A stretch of 64,000 nt of DNA from Planomicrobium stackebrandtii (GTDB lineage Bacteria > Bacillota > Bacilli > Bacillales_A > Planococcaceae), in assembly GCF_030814955.1 (NCBI RefSeq), contig NZ_JAUSWB010000007.1, positions 124,001-188,000 of the forward strand, written 5' to 3'. This document shows, piece after piece, positions 1-10,485 of the stretch; position 1 is the first letter of the stretch; each line of letters opens with the position of its first letter. The position numbers and the translations under genes are program-made. Under the pieces are notes generated by a model that did not search any database, had not been told where the DNA came from, and worked only from the letters and a program-made list of their open reading frames with translations.

Positions 1-819
1 TCACGGATCGTAAATCCATTGATCAAAGCATCAAAAGCTGGGTTGACAGTAACCATCAACCAATTGGAAAGCCATTACTTAGCCGGGGGTAACGTAGACC
101 GTGTCGTCAATGCATTGATTGCGGCACACCGTGCCAATATTGAATTGCCGTTTGAACGCGCAGCAGCGATTGATCTTGCAGGCCGTGACGTATTGGAAGC
201 TGTTCAAATGTCGGTAAACCCGAAAGTTATTGAAACGCCATTTATCGCAGGTGTTGCGATGGATGGAATTGAAGTAAAAGCAAAAGCCAGAATTACCGTT
301 CGTGCCAATATCGACCGTTTAGTTGGTGGTGCAGGTGAAGAAACGATCGTCGCCCGTGTTGGTGAAGGGATTGTCTCAACACTCGGTTCAAGCACAAGCC
401 ATAAAAAAGTTCTTGAAAATCCAGACCTGATTTCTCAGACCGTATTGTCTAAAGGCTTGGATTCAGGTACAGCATTCGAAATTCTGTCGATCGATATTGC
501 CGACGTTGATATCGGTAAAAACATTGGTGCTGAATTGCAGACTGAACAAGCAGAGGCAGATAAGAAAATTGCGCAGGCTAAAGCGGAAGAACGCCGTGCA
601 ATGGCTGTAGCAAGCGAACAGGAAATGAAAGCGAAAGTCGTCGAAATGAGAGCGAAAGTTGTCGAAGCGGAAGCAGAAGTGCCATTGGCAATGTCTGAAG
701 CGCTTCGTACTGGCAACATTGGTGTAATGGATTATGTCAATTACAAAAATGTTCAAGCTGATACAGGTATGCGAGAGTCCATCTCGAAAACAGGCATGGA
801 CAAATCCGACGATAAATAA
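1..819 (+). CDS. floA: Flotillin-like protein FloA, 5' truncated by window edge
   Basis: The reading frame is open from base 1, so the N-terminal membrane anchor lies outside the window and only about 272 residues are seen. The sequence follows B. subtilis FloA (YqfA) closely: the [19 protein letters not shown] and [20 protein letters not shown] stretches of the SPFH/PHB domain, then an Ala/Glu-rich coiled coil ([20 protein letters not shown]) typical of flotillins. FloA oligomerises on the cytoplasmic membrane face and organises functional membrane microdomains. It is followed 30 bp later by an unrecognised gene that has its own Shine-Dalgarno sequence. Identification is from recalled family sequence and is secure; the true start cannot be seen. 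Confidence 0.96.
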   Translation, partial: SRIVNPLIKASKAGLTVTINQLESHYLAGGNVDRVVNALIAAHRANIELPFERAAAIDLAGRDVLEAVQMSVNPKVIETPFIAGVAMDGIEVKAKARITVRANIDRLVGGAGEETIVARVGEGIVSTLGSSTSHKKVLENPDLISQTVLSKGLDSGTAFEILSIDIADVDIGKNIGAELQTEQAEADKKIAQAKAEERRAMAVASEQEMKAKVVEMRAKVVEAEAEVPLAMSEALRTGNIGVMDYVNYKNVQADTGMRESISKTGMDKSDDK

Positions 820-849
820 TCGGCGTTAGCCATAAGGGAGGTTTGTCGT

Positions 850-1344
850 ATGGAAGCTCTCATATTTGGACTGGTAATCATGGCGGTAAGCGCTTTTTTC
901 AGTAAAGGCAAAAAAGATTCGGCCGATGATGCTCCGGAAAAACCTGTCCCCACAAGATCATCAACTGGTACAGACAGGCGCTCCGGACAAAAAACGTTCA
1001 AACGAGTAGAAGATTATGCGAAAGAAATTTATGGGGAACTGCAGAATCAAAAAACTCAACGCCCTGAACTTGCAGAAAAAGCCAAGAAAAAAGTCGAAGA
1101 AGCTGTTAATCGCACTCCTTTGCGGGAAGCGCGCCAGGAAGTGCAGCGCCGCGTTCCGCCAAGGGAGACACGCAACGAGATACATGACCGCATTAAGGAA
1201 ACGGAAGCGAGCGTATTGAGAAGCCGTCCGCCTGCTCCTGGAGTGGAAAAAGACATGGATGAACTCCTGCCGTTAAGCAGCGACGATATTCGAAGAGGCA
1301 TTATCATGGCGGAGATCCTTATGCCGCCAAAGTCCAAAAGATAG
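850..1344 (+). CDS. Unrecognised membrane-anchored charged protein downstream of floA
   Basis: This is a 164-residue protein with a strong Shine-Dalgarno (AAGGGAGG) before ATG 850. Residues 2-18 are hydrophobic (ALIFGLVIMAVSAFFS) and are followed by Lys/Asp-rich sequence, so it is probably a single-pass or signal-anchored protein with a cytoplasmic tail. Residues 50-125 are rich in Arg, Glu and Lys and look helical or coiled coil; the C-terminus contains DELLPLSSDDIRRGIIMAEIL. I recognise no domain. It lies 30 bp after floA and ends in its own terminator, so it is probably cotranscribed with floA. B. subtilis has yqfB and the sporulation genes yqfC/yqfD in this interval; this protein does not resemble my recollection of YqfC or YqfD. 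Function unknown. Confidence 0.8.
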   Translation: MEALIFGLVIMAVSAFFSKGKKDSADDAPEKPVPTRSSTGTDRRSGQKTFKRVEDYAKEIYGELQNQKTQRPELAEKAKKKVEEAVNRTPLREARQEVQRRVPPRETRNEIHDRIKETEASVLRSRPPAPGVEKDMDELLPLSSDDIRRGIIMAEILMPPKSKR

Positions 1345-1349
1345 CAGCC

Positions 1350-1378
1350 GCCGGCCAGTGCAAACTGGCCGGCTTTTT
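1350..1378 (+). terminator. Terminator after the floA-downstream gene
   Basis: A perfect 10-bp GC-rich stem (GCCGGCCAGT / ACTGGCCGGC) with a GCAA tetraloop is followed by five Ts, 6 bp after the stop codon. In the remaining 196 bp before phoH I see only a weak TTTACA near 1512 and no convincing -10. Confidence 0.92.
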
Positions 1379-1574
1379 CTAAAAATAATAATGTTATGTA
1401 AACTTCAGAGAGATTACAAGTTATCCTTCGGCTCTGAAAGCCTTTTTCAAATAGAGCAAACTGGGAAAGGAAAATTCCGGCTCCGGACTAATTCAAGACA
1501 AATATTTTACAAGTGAATATCTTTAATGATAGAGTGAAATCAGCAGTAAATACTCGATTCCAAGGAGCGTCCAC

Positions 1575-2534
1575 ATGACAGAAAACAACCTACTAGAATT
1601 ACATGTGAAAGACCCAAATGAAGCGGTTCAGCTGCTCGGGATATCAGACAACCACTTAACGTTGATCGAAGAAGCCTTTGACATTCAAGTGATTACCCGC
1701 GGCGAAGTTATCAAGTTATCGGGTTCAGAAGAAGGCAAACATACAGGGAAATTATTAATCGAACAATTGCTTCGTGTTATCCGCAAAAACATTAATATCG
1801 ATCAGCGGGATATTGTTTCTGCTATCGAAATGGCTAAAAATGGAACGATTGAGTATTTCGCTGAACTTTATGATGAAGAAGTGGCGCGCAATGCCAACGG
1901 CAAATCGATTCGTGCGAAAACCATCGGCCAGCGCCATTACATCCAAGCTGTCCGCAGCAAGGATCTGGTGTTCGGAATCGGACCAGCCGGAACGGGCAAG
2001 ACTTACCTGGCAGTGGTTATGGCAGTACAGGCGCTAAAAAATGGCCAAGTCAAAAAAATCATTTTGACGCGTCCCGCTGTAGAGGCTGGAGAAAGCCTTG
2101 GCTTCCTGCCTGGCGACTTGAAGGAAAAAGTGGACCCTTACCTTCGTCCGTTGTATGATTCGCTGCACGATGTGCTTGGTTTGGAGCAAACTAATCGCTT
2201 TATTGAACGCGGCACTATTGAAATTGCTCCGCTTGCCTATATGAGAGGCCGTACATTAGACGAAGCGTTCGTTATTCTTGATGAAGCGCAAAACACCACC
2301 AAGGCACAGATGAAAATGTTTTTGACGCGGCTTGGCTTCGGTTCGAAAATGATTATTACCGGCGACAAAACGCAGATTGATTTGCCGAGAGGCGCCGAAT
2401 CTGGATTGATTGCTGCTGAAACGATTTTAAAGGGTGTTCGAAATATCCATTTTCAATACCTTGAAAGCGGCGATGTTGTCCGTCATCCGCTGGTGGCTAA
2501 AATTATCGAAGCATACGAAAATCAGCCTACTTAA
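1575..2534 (+). CDS. phoH: PhoH family P-loop ATPase
   Basis: This 319-residue protein starts at ATG 1575 behind CAAGGAG. Residues 1-110 form the N-terminal KH-like region of the family. The C-terminal half is the PhoH ATPase domain with Walker A GPAGTGKT at about residues 136-143 and Walker B AFVILDEAQN at about 234-243, plus the GEDLK-like loop (LPGDLKEKVDPYLRPLYD). It corresponds to B. subtilis YqfE/PhoH and E. coli YbeZ, which work with YbeY in RNA metabolism. Here ybeY lies two genes downstream, separated by pgpH and by a terminator directly after phoH. The biochemical substrate of the family is not settled. Confidence 0.96.
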   Translation: MTENNLLELHVKDPNEAVQLLGISDNHLTLIEEAFDIQVITRGEVIKLSGSEEGKHTGKLLIEQLLRVIRKNINIDQRDIVSAIEMAKNGTIEYFAELYDEEVARNANGKSIRAKTIGQRHYIQAVRSKDLVFGIGPAGTGKTYLAVVMAVQALKNGQVKKIILTRPAVEAGESLGFLPGDLKEKVDPYLRPLYDSLHDVLGLEQTNRFIERGTIEIAPLAYMRGRTLDEAFVILDEAQNTTKAQMKMFLTRLGFGSKMIITGDKTQIDLPRGAESGLIAAETILKGVRNIHFQYLESGDVVRHPLVAKIIEAYENQPT

Positions 2535-2541
2535 CAAACAA

Positions 2542-2576
2542 AAAAAGTGCAGGGATCCAAATTCCTGCACTTTTTT
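2542..2576 (+). terminator. Terminator after phoH
   Basis: A stem AAAAAGTGCAGG / CCTGCACTTTTTT with a 10-nt loop lies 8 bp after the phoH stop. Poly-A on the 5' side and poly-T on the 3' side would let it work in both directions. Confidence 0.9.
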
Positions 2577-2717
2577 ACGTGGAAGGGACTATATTTTGGC
2601 TAATGGAACTAATTATTTCCCGGAAATTTGGTGATATTTTCAAAATTTTAGAAATACATCGTGAAATCCATTTCTGTAATTGTTATGATGGAAATAAGAA
2701 ATGCGGGGTGTACGGGC

Positions 2718-4838
2718 ATGCGTCAACGGGCACAGAAGATTTTCAGAAAATTAGGCTATCAAAAAATAATGATGATGGGTATTTTGATGATTGGCCTAAT
2801 CCTTTACGGGTTTTTAGTGGATTCAATTCGCGGAAATACATATGATATTAACTTGTTTCAACTGTCGTCAGAAACAATTCGTTCTGAAAAAACAGTGGAA
2901 GATCCGATAAAAACCGAGCTGGAAAGAGATCGGTTAGCGGAAGAAGTAGCGCCGAGCTATCAGTTCATCGATGAAATCGCTGACAATCAAACTGCGGTAG
3001 TTGAATCCTTATTCGGTTACCTGGCGGATGCAAAAGCTGTTCCGGAAGAAGAGGGGGAAGAACGTTCTTCCGAAGCAATGATGGCGCAGTTGCGAGAGGA
3101 TTTGCGGCTGATGGAAACCAGTGAGAATGGCCTGCGTTTAACAGATGAAATGCTGGACGCATTATTGTCGCTTTCAAATAACAGCTTAGTGGATGTCCAG
3201 GAAGAACTGGAGCGGTTGCTGGAGTCTTATTTAGAAGAACCAATAAGGGTAGAGGGCGTTGCGCGGATTCGGACAGAAATAGAACAGGATATCCGCCGAA
3301 GCGAACAAATACCAGATAACGTTGTTCTGGCAGCCGTGACAATTGGAAGGTTCGGCATTATTCCGACCGAGCAGGTCAACGAGGAGCTGACCGCTGGACA
3401 AATAGAACAGGTCCGCAATAGTGTCGAGCCAACGCGCATCCTGCAAGGACAGGTGCTCGTTCAGGAAGGGCAGGTAGTGGACCGTGAAGTGTACCGCCAG
3501 CTTGAATTGGCTGGAATGACAGAAGACCAGCGGAATTACAAGCCGTTGCTGGGATTGCTGATCTTTGTAGTGATTGCGATGGGCCTTATGATGGCGGTCG
3601 TGTCAAGGTCACAAAAAGATGATAGAGGAAAAATCACTGAAGTGATGGTCATGATTGTGGTTATTGCTATTGCATTGGCGCTTATGAAACTGATATATGC
3701 TGTCAGCGATAACTTTGAATTGGTGATTGCGTTTATTTTTCCTTCAGCATTGGCAGGTATGCTTGTCAGGCTGCTGGTCAATGAGCGGGCAGCTGTTTAT
3801 GTAACGATTCTTATCAGTGCTGCAGCAGGAATCATGCTGCAAAGCGGCTATTCTTCTTCCTTGCAGGTGGACGTTGCCCTATATATTCTTTTGGGTGGGC
3901 TCGCTGCAATTTATTTGATTGACCGGGACGGCGGACATGGCCGCCTCATGCAAATTAGTTTGGCAGTTGCCGGAGTGAATGCACTGTTTGTTGCTTTTTA
4001 CTTATTAATCGGACAAACCCAATACAGCTGGTCAGAAATCGGTTTTTATTTTACCGCTGCGATCGTCTCAGGATTAATGTCCGGTGCGTTGGCAATCGGC
4101 ATGCTGCCATTTTTTGAGTCGGCGTTTGGCATGCTGTCGACGATGCGTTTGATTGAGTTGTCCAATCCGAATCATCCGCTGCTTAAAAAAATTCTAATGG
4201 AAACGCCCGGTACGTATCACCATAGCTTAATGGTCGCCAATCTGGCAGATGCTTCCTGTGAAGCCATCGGGGCCAATGGATTGCTGGCGAGAGTCGGCTG
4301 CTATTATCACGATATCGGCAAAACGAAACAGCCGCAGTTTTTCATAGAGAACCAGGTGAATATCGAAAATCCACACGATCGTCTGCCGCCCGAAAAAAGC
4401 CGGGACATCATTCTCGCGCACGGTGCACAGGGAGCCGAAATGCTCCGGAAATACAAGATGCCGAAAGAAATTGTGGATGTGGCTGCACAGCATCACGGCA
4501 CCAGTCTATTAAAGTTCTTTTATTACAAAGCGAAAGAAACGGTCCCTGATATTAAAGAAGAATCTTTCCGCTATATCGGGCCGAAACCGCAAACCAAAGA
4601 AATTGCCATCGTCTGCATAGCAGACAGCCTGGAAGCGGCTGTCCGCTCGATGAAAGAACCAACATCAGAAAAAATAAAAAAATTGGTGGATGCGATAGTA
4701 GAAGATAAACTGAAAGATGGGCAATTCGAGGAATGTGATATATCCTTGAAAGAGTTAAAGAAAGTGAAAGCGGTTATGTGCGAGACCTTGAATGGCATTT
4801 TCCATTCCCGCATTGAATACCCGAAAGAAACCAACTGA
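2718..4838 (+). CDS. pgpH: 7TM-HD family phosphohydrolase, probable c-di-AMP phosphodiesterase PgpH
   Basis: I place the start at ATG 2718 (706 residues). An in-frame ATG at 2661 would add 19 residues lacking a signal-like character, and it has no Shine-Dalgarno. The layout is a short cytoplasmic N-terminus, one membrane segment, a roughly 230-residue extracellular acidic domain (7TMR-HDED type), about seven membrane helices between residues 270 and 470, then a cytoplasmic HD domain. The HD signature is visible as TYHHSLMVANLADAS and GCYYHDIGKTKQPQFF with a downstream AAQHHGTS. Listeria PgpH, of the same architecture, hydrolyses the second messenger c-di-AMP. It corresponds to B. subtilis YqfF. 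The gene sits 14 bp upstream of ybeY with which it probably shares a transcript. Confidence 0.94.
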   Translation: MRQRAQKIFRKLGYQKIMMMGILMIGLILYGFLVDSIRGNTYDINLFQLSSETIRSEKTVEDPIKTELERDRLAEEVAPSYQFIDEIADNQTAVVESLFGYLADAKAVPEEEGEERSSEAMMAQLREDLRLMETSENGLRLTDEMLDALLSLSNNSLVDVQEELERLLESYLEEPIRVEGVARIRTEIEQDIRRSEQIPDNVVLAAVTIGRFGIIPTEQVNEELTAGQIEQVRNSVEPTRILQGQVLVQEGQVVDREVYRQLELAGMTEDQRNYKPLLGLLIFVVIAMGLMMAVVSRSQKDDRGKITEVMVMIVVIAIALALMKLIYAVSDNFELVIAFIFPSALAGMLVRLLVNERAAVYVTILISAAAGIMLQSGYSSSLQVDVALYILLGGLAAIYLIDRDGGHGRLMQISLAVAGVNALFVAFYLLIGQTQYSWSEIGFYFTAAIVSGLMSGALAIGMLPFFESAFGMLSTMRLIELSNPNHPLLKKILMETPGTYHHSLMVANLADASCEAIGANGLLARVGCYYHDIGKTKQPQFFIENQVNIENPHDRLPPEKSRDIILAHGAQGAEMLRKYKMPKEIVDVAAQHHGTSLLKFFYYKAKETVPDIKEESFRYIGPKPQTKEIAIVCIADSLEAAVRSMKEPTSEKIKKLVDAIVEDKLKDGQFEECDISLKELKKVKAVMCETLNGIFHSRIEYPKETN

Positions 4839-4852
4839 CAGGAGGAGCAGCT

Positions 4853-5321
4853 ATGATAGCCATCGATTTTATGGACGAAACAGAAAGCCTGAACGAACAG
4901 GATCTGGATTTTGTTCAAAAAATACTGGAACACGCAGCAAAAGAAGAAGGCCTGGGAGATTCTGAAGTGTCGGTGACGTTTGTCACCAATGAAATGATTC
5001 GTGATATCAACCGCGAATACCGCGGCAAAGATCAGCCGACTGATGTCATTTCGTTTGCTATGGAGGAACTGGGTGAAGGAGAGACTGCCATCATTGGTTC
5101 CCCGGAGCCGCGCATGCTCGGGGACATTATCATTTCGTTGGACCGGACAAAAGAGCAGGCTGCTGATTACGGCCATTCGTTCGAACGGGAACTGGGATTT
5201 CTGGCCATTCACGGCTTTCTGCATTTGCTGGGTTATGACCACATGACCGAGGAAGATGAAAAGAAAATGTTTTCCCGTCAAGAGGAAATTTTGGCCTCAC
5301 TCGGCATAACCCGTGACAAGC

Positions 5322-5335
<14 letters not shown>
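4853..5335 (+). CDS. ybeY: Endoribonuclease YbeY (rRNA maturation factor)
   Basis: This 160-residue protein starts behind GACAGGAGGAG. The diagnostic zinc-binding motif H-x3-H-x5-H is present as HGFLHLLGYDH near residues 122-132, and the family Arg-rich strand REYRGKDQPTDVISFA is intact. YbeY is a single-strand-specific metal-dependent endoribonuclease needed for 16S rRNA 3' end processing and ribosome quality control. The length is normal for the family. The end overlaps the start of dgkA by 14 bp, so dgkA is probably translated by coupling. The order phoH-pgpH-ybeY-dgkA-cdd-era matches B. subtilis. Confidence 0.97.
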
Positions 5336-7006
<1,671 letters not shown>

Positions 7007-7018
7007 GGAGTCCTTCCC

Positions 7019-7801
7019 ATGCAAAGTCAAGTAGAGGGAATTGTCATTCGTACGATGCCATATGGCGAGACGAATAAGATTGTCACTTTGTTTACGAGAG
7101 AAGCGGGAAAAATCACCTGCATGGCAAGAGGGGCGAAAAAGCCGGCGAGCCGTTTGGCCGCAATCACCCAGGTGTTTACCCACGGCAGCTTTTCCATCTA
7201 CAAAGGAAGAGGAATGGGGACATTGCAGGCAGGCGATCCGCTGGAATCGCTTCGGCATATTCGGGAAGATATCATGTCTACCGCTTATGCCAGTTACGTC
7301 ACCGAATTGATCGATCGGCTGACGGAGCAGGATGAGCCCCAGCCGGTCATCTACGATATGCTTTACCAGGCACTCCATGCCATCGATGAAGGCTACGATC
7401 CAGAGGCGATTACATTGTTTGTCGAGTGGAAGATGCTGCAGGCGGCAGGCCTTGCGCCAACGCTGCATCAATGCGCCAACTGCGGAGCTACTGAAGGAGA
7501 ATTTGCTTTTTCGTTTCAGGAACTGGGCTTTCTTTGCCACCGCTGCTTCCACATCGACCGCTATATTATTCGATTAAGCCCGGCTTTAGTGAAGCTGATC
7601 CGCACCTTCTATTTTGTGCCGATTGAGCGTGTCGGCTCTTTGACCTTGAAAAAGGAATCCAAGACCTTGCTGAAACAAATCGTCCGCACGATCTACGAAG
7701 AAAAAGCGGGCATCCGTTTAAAGTCCAGGAAATTTCTCGAGCAATTGGAACGGACACCTGAATTTTTACCGAAAAAAGAAGAGTTGCCAAAAGACGAATA
7801 G
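7019..7801 (+). CDS. recO: DNA repair protein RecO
   Basis: This 260-residue protein starts behind AAGGAG. It has an N-terminal OB fold (residues 1-80) and a helical C-terminal domain with a four-cysteine zinc site seen as HQCANCGA and LCHRCF. RecO works with RecR to load RecA at gaps and to anneal single strands. The last codons and the stop form the left arm of a perfect terminator stem, so the C-terminal residues (EELPKDE) are constrained by an RNA element. Confidence 0.96.
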   Translation: MQSQVEGIVIRTMPYGETNKIVTLFTREAGKITCMARGAKKPASRLAAITQVFTHGSFSIYKGRGMGTLQAGDPLESLRHIREDIMSTAYASYVTELIDRLTEQDEPQPVIYDMLYQALHAIDEGYDPEAITLFVEWKMLQAAGLAPTLHQCANCGATEGEFAFSFQELGFLCHRCFHIDRYIIRLSPALVKLIRTFYFVPIERVGSLTLKKESKTLLKQIVRTIYEEKAGIRLKSRKFLEQLERTPEFLPKKEELPKDE

Positions 7802-7822
7802 TCTTTTGGCAACTCTTTTTGT
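7779..7822 (+). terminator. Terminator overlapping the recO stop codon
   Basis: A perfect 17-bp inverted repeat (left arm 7779-7795, right arm 7801-7817) with a 5-nt loop is followed by TTTTTG. The stop codon TAG (7799-7801) runs from the loop into the right arm. The left arm encodes the end of RecO. Confidence 0.93.
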
Positions 7823-7850
7823 TTTGTTTAGTAGGAGTGAAGAAATCGCT

Positions 7851-8134
7851 TTGTACCTGTCAGAGCTGACCAGGCACTTCTGCTTTTCAGTGTCCAGACT
7901 CCAATGCCTAGCTCTTCGGGTCATAAGTCAACCCGATTGTGTGGCAAAGAACGCCACACTGCCGGTCTGCCTTATGCCTGTCAGAGCTGACCAGGCACTT
8001 CTGCTTTTCTTCGTGTCCAGGCTCCAGCAGCCAGATTCTAGGGTCATAAGCCACTCTTGCTATGCGGCAAAGAAAGCCGCTTCGCAAGCGCGTCTTATGC
8101 CCGTCGAATCTCCACGGCTGCTTCCGCTTTTCGT
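7851..8134 (-). repeat. Palindromic intergenic repeat array R1 (two full units, one partial)
   Basis: Minus-orientation units lie at 8134-8011 and 8010-7891, with a partial copy at 7890-7851 that repeats 33 bp of the second unit exactly. Each full unit is about 120 bp, begins GAAAAGCRGAAG and ends GGAGYCTGGACA (minus strand), and folds as one long interrupted hairpin. In the first unit the stems are AGCAGCC/GGCTGCT, AGATTC/GAATCT, CATAAG/CTTATG, CTTGC/GCAAG and GCGGC/GCCGC. In the second they are GTGCC/GGCAT, AGCTCT/AGAGCT, CATAAG/CTTATG and GTGTGGC/GCCACAC. The array begins directly after the glyS stop. No protein-coding gene is supported in 7823-8135. Confidence 0.88.
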
Positions 8135-8135
8135 A

Positions 8136-9512
8136 TTAAAACTGAATATGCTTTTCAATATATGCTTGTACTTCTGCAATCGGCATGCGCGTTTGCTCCA
8201 TGGAATCGCGGTGGCGTACGGTAACCTGGCCATCTTCGACCGAATCAAAGTCGTAAGTGATGCAGAACGGCGTACCGATTTCATCCTGGCGGCGATAGCG
8301 TTTGCCGATGGATTGGGATTCGTCGTAATCCACCATGAAATGCTTGGCCAAGTCAGCAAATACGCCAGTTGCGCCTTCTGCCAATTTCTTGGACAACGGC
8401 AAAACAGCTGCTTTATAAGGGGCCAATGCCGGGTGGAATCTTAATACTGTACGTTTGTCGTCATTTTCAAGTTCTTCTTCGCTGTAAGCATCTACAAGGA
8501 AAGCCAATGTCACGCGGTCAGCTCCAAGAGACGGTTCGATGCAATAAGGCACAAAACGTTCGTTGGTTGCTGGATCGATGTAATTGAAATCTTCTCCAGA
8601 ATGCTCCATATGGCGCTTCAGGTCAAAGTCGGTGCGGTCTGCAATGCCCCAAAGCTCACCCCAGCCGAATGGGAATTTGTATTCGATGTCAACTGTGGCA
8701 TTCGAATAGTGGGAAAGTTCGTCCTCGTCATGCTCGCGCAGGCGCATATTGCTTTCAGCCATATTCAAATCCAACAGCCATTTTTTACAGAAGTCGCGCC
8801 AGTATGCGTACCATTCCAAATCTTCACCGGGCTTGCAGAAAAACTCAAGCTCCATTTGTTCAAACTCACGCGTCCGGAAAGTAAAGTTGCCGGGTGTGAT
8901 TTCATTGCGGAAGCTTTTGCCGATCTGGGCAATCCCAAAAGGCATTTTTTTACGCATTGAACGCTGGACGTTCTTATAGTTGACGAAAATTCCTTGAGCC
9001 GTTTCCGGGCGAAGGAAAATTTCATTTGTTGAAGCTTCAGTGACGCCTTGGAAAGTTTTGAACATCAAGTTGAACTGGCGGATATCCGTAAAGTCCTGTT
9101 TGCCGCAAGTCGGGCATTTTACTTCGTGTTCCTGGATCAGTTCTGCCATGCGTTCGAACGACAAGCCGTCGACGATCAATTCAATGCCTTTTGCATCCAA
9201 TGCATCTTCGATCAATTTGTCTGCGCGATGGCGCGTTTTGCAGCTTTTGCAGTCGATCATCGGGTCATTGAAGTTGCCGACATGCCCTGAAGCGACCCAC
9301 GTTTTAGGGTTCATCAAGATTGCTGCGTCCAATCCGACGTTATAAGGGGACTCCTGGACGAATTTTTTCCACCATGCTTTTTTAATATTGTTTTTCAGTT
9401 CGACGCCAAGTGGACCGTAATCCCATGTGTTTGCCAATCCGCCGTAAATTTCAGAGCCTGGGAATACAAATCCTCTGTGTTTCGCTAACGCTACTACATC
9501 TTCCATCGACAT
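8136..9512 (-). CDS. glyS: Glycyl-tRNA synthetase, single-chain class II type
   Basis: This 458-residue enzyme starts at the ATG ending at 9512 behind GGAGGTAATTTT. It is the homodimeric GlyRS also found in archaea and eukaryotes, not the two-subunit glyQ/glyS form of B. subtilis. Visible features are the N-terminal [20 protein letters not shown], two Cys-x2-Cys pairs (CKSC and CPTCGKQ), class II motif 2 in [13 protein letters not shown], and motif 3 in [14 protein letters not shown]-terminal anticodon-binding domain follows. It charges tRNA-Gly. Expression is set by a glycine T-box upstream. A palindromic repeat array starts immediately after its stop codon. Confidence 0.98.
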   Translation of the reverse strand: MSMEDVVALAKHRGFVFPGSEIYGGLANTWDYGPLGVELKNNIKKAWWKKFVQESPYNVGLDAAILMNPKTWVASGHVGNFNDPMIDCKSCKTRHRADKLIEDALDAKGIELIVDGLSFERMAELIQEHEVKCPTCGKQDFTDIRQFNLMFKTFQGVTEASTNEIFLRPETAQGIFVNYKNVQRSMRKKMPFGIAQIGKSFRNEITPGNFTFRTREFEQMELEFFCKPGEDLEWYAYWRDFCKKWLLDLNMAESNMRLREHDEDELSHYSNATVDIEYKFPFGWGELWGIADRTDFDLKRHMEHSGEDFNYIDPATNERFVPYCIEPSLGADRVTLAFLVDAYSEEELENDDKRTVLRFHPALAPYKAAVLPLSKKLAEGATGVFADLAKHFMVDYDESQSIGKRYRRQDEIGTPFCITYDFDSVEDGQVTVRHRDSMEQTRMPIAEVQAYIEKHIQF

Positions 9513-9544
9513 AAAATTACCTCCATAAAATAAAAAATCGCACC

Positions 9545-9746
9545 GGTCCCCGGACATGTTAACATGTCCGAGGACGAGTACGTTAAGACCCGCGGTTCCA
9601 CCTCGATTGACTGCAAAATGCAGTCCGCTTAAAATAAAAAATGGCTCTGGATCGCCTTTTCCTGTAGTTGCAGGCTTACACCATCCCTGCTCGCTTTTGT
9701 GTACAGTACTTATCTATCCGTCATTGCCTGTGTTAAGTTCCTACAC
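9545..9746 (-). promoter_or_regulatory. T-box leader controlling glyS, specifier GGC
   Basis: Read on the minus strand, the leader has the AGCGA and GGGATGGTGTAAGCC distal Stem I elements (about 9670-9695). The specifier loop is AAAAGGCGATCC with codon GGC at 9656-9654. A Stem III hairpin GACTGCATTTTGCAGTC (about 9610-9630) and the T-box AGGTGGAACCGCGG (9603-9590) follow. The competing terminator is the near-perfect stem GTCCTCGGACATG / CATGTCCGGGGAC (about 9575-9546), with a T-rich run after a short spacer. Uncharged tRNA-Gly(GCC) should favour the antiterminator. The layout, with no Stem II, matches B. subtilis glyQS T-boxes. Confidence 0.94.
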
Positions 9747-9775
9747 ATTGTATCACGGCAATGTTTTCTTCGCAA
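9747..9775 (-). promoter_or_regulatory. Sigma-A promoter of the glyS T-box transcript
   Basis: On the minus strand TTGCGA (9775-9770) and TACAAT (9752-9747) are separated by exactly 17 bp, directly upstream of the T-box leader. The divergent ccpN region has a TATAAT at 9793-9798 on the plus strand, but its -35 would fall on the same bases and is weak. Confidence 0.75.
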
Positions 9776-9836
9776 TATCGCGTTAATTAGTATATAATAA
9801 TCAGTATTGAGTATCACATATATATATTTTGAGGCG

Positions 9837-10475
9837 GTGAGTCCAATCGAACTCAATAAACGGCAAGAGGAAATTCTTCAAATCGTTAAAGGCAATGGTC
9901 CGATTACCGGTGAACAGATAGCGGATCGCTTGAACTTAACAAGATCAACGCTACGACCTGATTTAGCCATCCTGACAATGGCAGGCTTTCTAGATGCCCG
10001 TCCGCGTGTTGGCTATTTTTATTCGGGAAAAAAACCGGGGCAGGACGTCACTGATACGATGAACAACATGAAGGTCAAGGATTTTCAGTCGATTCCGGTT
10101 GTCGTCAGGGATGATGTCAGCGTATACGACGCCATCAGCCAGATGTTCCTTGATGATGTCGGCACGCTTTTTGTCGTGGACAAAAAATCATATCTCGCCG
10201 GTGTGCTGTCGAGAAAAGATTTATTGCGTGCAAGTTTGGGCAGCCAGAATTTAGCCGCTATTCCTGTACATATTATTATGACGCGCATGCCGAACATTAC
10301 GTATTGCGCAAAAAACGAATCATTGATCCAGGCAGCGCATCGCCTGATCAATCAGCAAATCGATGCCCTGCCAGTGGTGGAAGAACAGCCGGATGGCTTC
10401 AAAGTCGTCGGCAGATTAACAAAAACGAATATTACTCGTGCGTTTTTATCGTTATCGGAAAACCACGATTTGTGA
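9837..10475 (+). CDS. ccpN: CcpN-type transcriptional repressor with HTH and two CBS domains
   Basis: The protein has 212 residues from GTG 9837. The N-terminal winged helix ([20 protein letters not shown], then [13 protein letters not shown]) is followed by two CBS domains (about 75-140 and 145-205; [24 protein letters not shown]). It closely matches B. subtilis CcpN (YqzB), which represses gluconeogenic gapB and pckA and the small RNA SR1 and responds to ATP/ADP. The start is chosen by homology ([10 protein letters not shown]). The GAGGCG ahead of it directly abuts the GTG, which is unusually close. An upstream TTG at 9807 has no ribosome binding site. It is paired with ppsR 10 bp downstream, as in B. 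subtilis (yqzB-yqfL). Confidence 0.93.
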   Translation: MSPIELNKRQEEILQIVKGNGPITGEQIADRLNLTRSTLRPDLAILTMAGFLDARPRVGYFYSGKKPGQDVTDTMNNMKVKDFQSIPVVVRDDVSVYDAISQMFLDDVGTLFVVDKKSYLAGVLSRKDLLRASLGSQNLAAIPVHIIMTRMPNITYCAKNESLIQAAHRLINQQIDALPVVEEQPDGFKVVGRLTKTNITRAFLSLSENHDL

Positions 10476-10485
10476 GGTGCCAACT

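Noticed and set aside
2661-2717. pgpH start at ATG 2661
   Set aside because: There is no Shine-Dalgarno and the extra 19 residues do not fit; ATG 2718 begins the normal cytoplasmic N-terminus.
4571-5281. A 236-codon minus-strand frame over the end of pgpH and ybeY
   Set aside because: It is fully antisense to two conserved genes, has no recognisable domain and mirrors their codon pattern.
7851-8134. CRISPR array
   Set aside because: The repeats are long, few and internally palindromic, lack short regular spacers, and no cas gene is nearby.
7806-8444. A 212-codon open frame on the plus strand across the R1 repeats and the end of glyS
   Set aside because: It is antisense to glyS in part, has no ribosome binding site, and its middle encodes the same peptide pattern twice only because of the DNA repeat.
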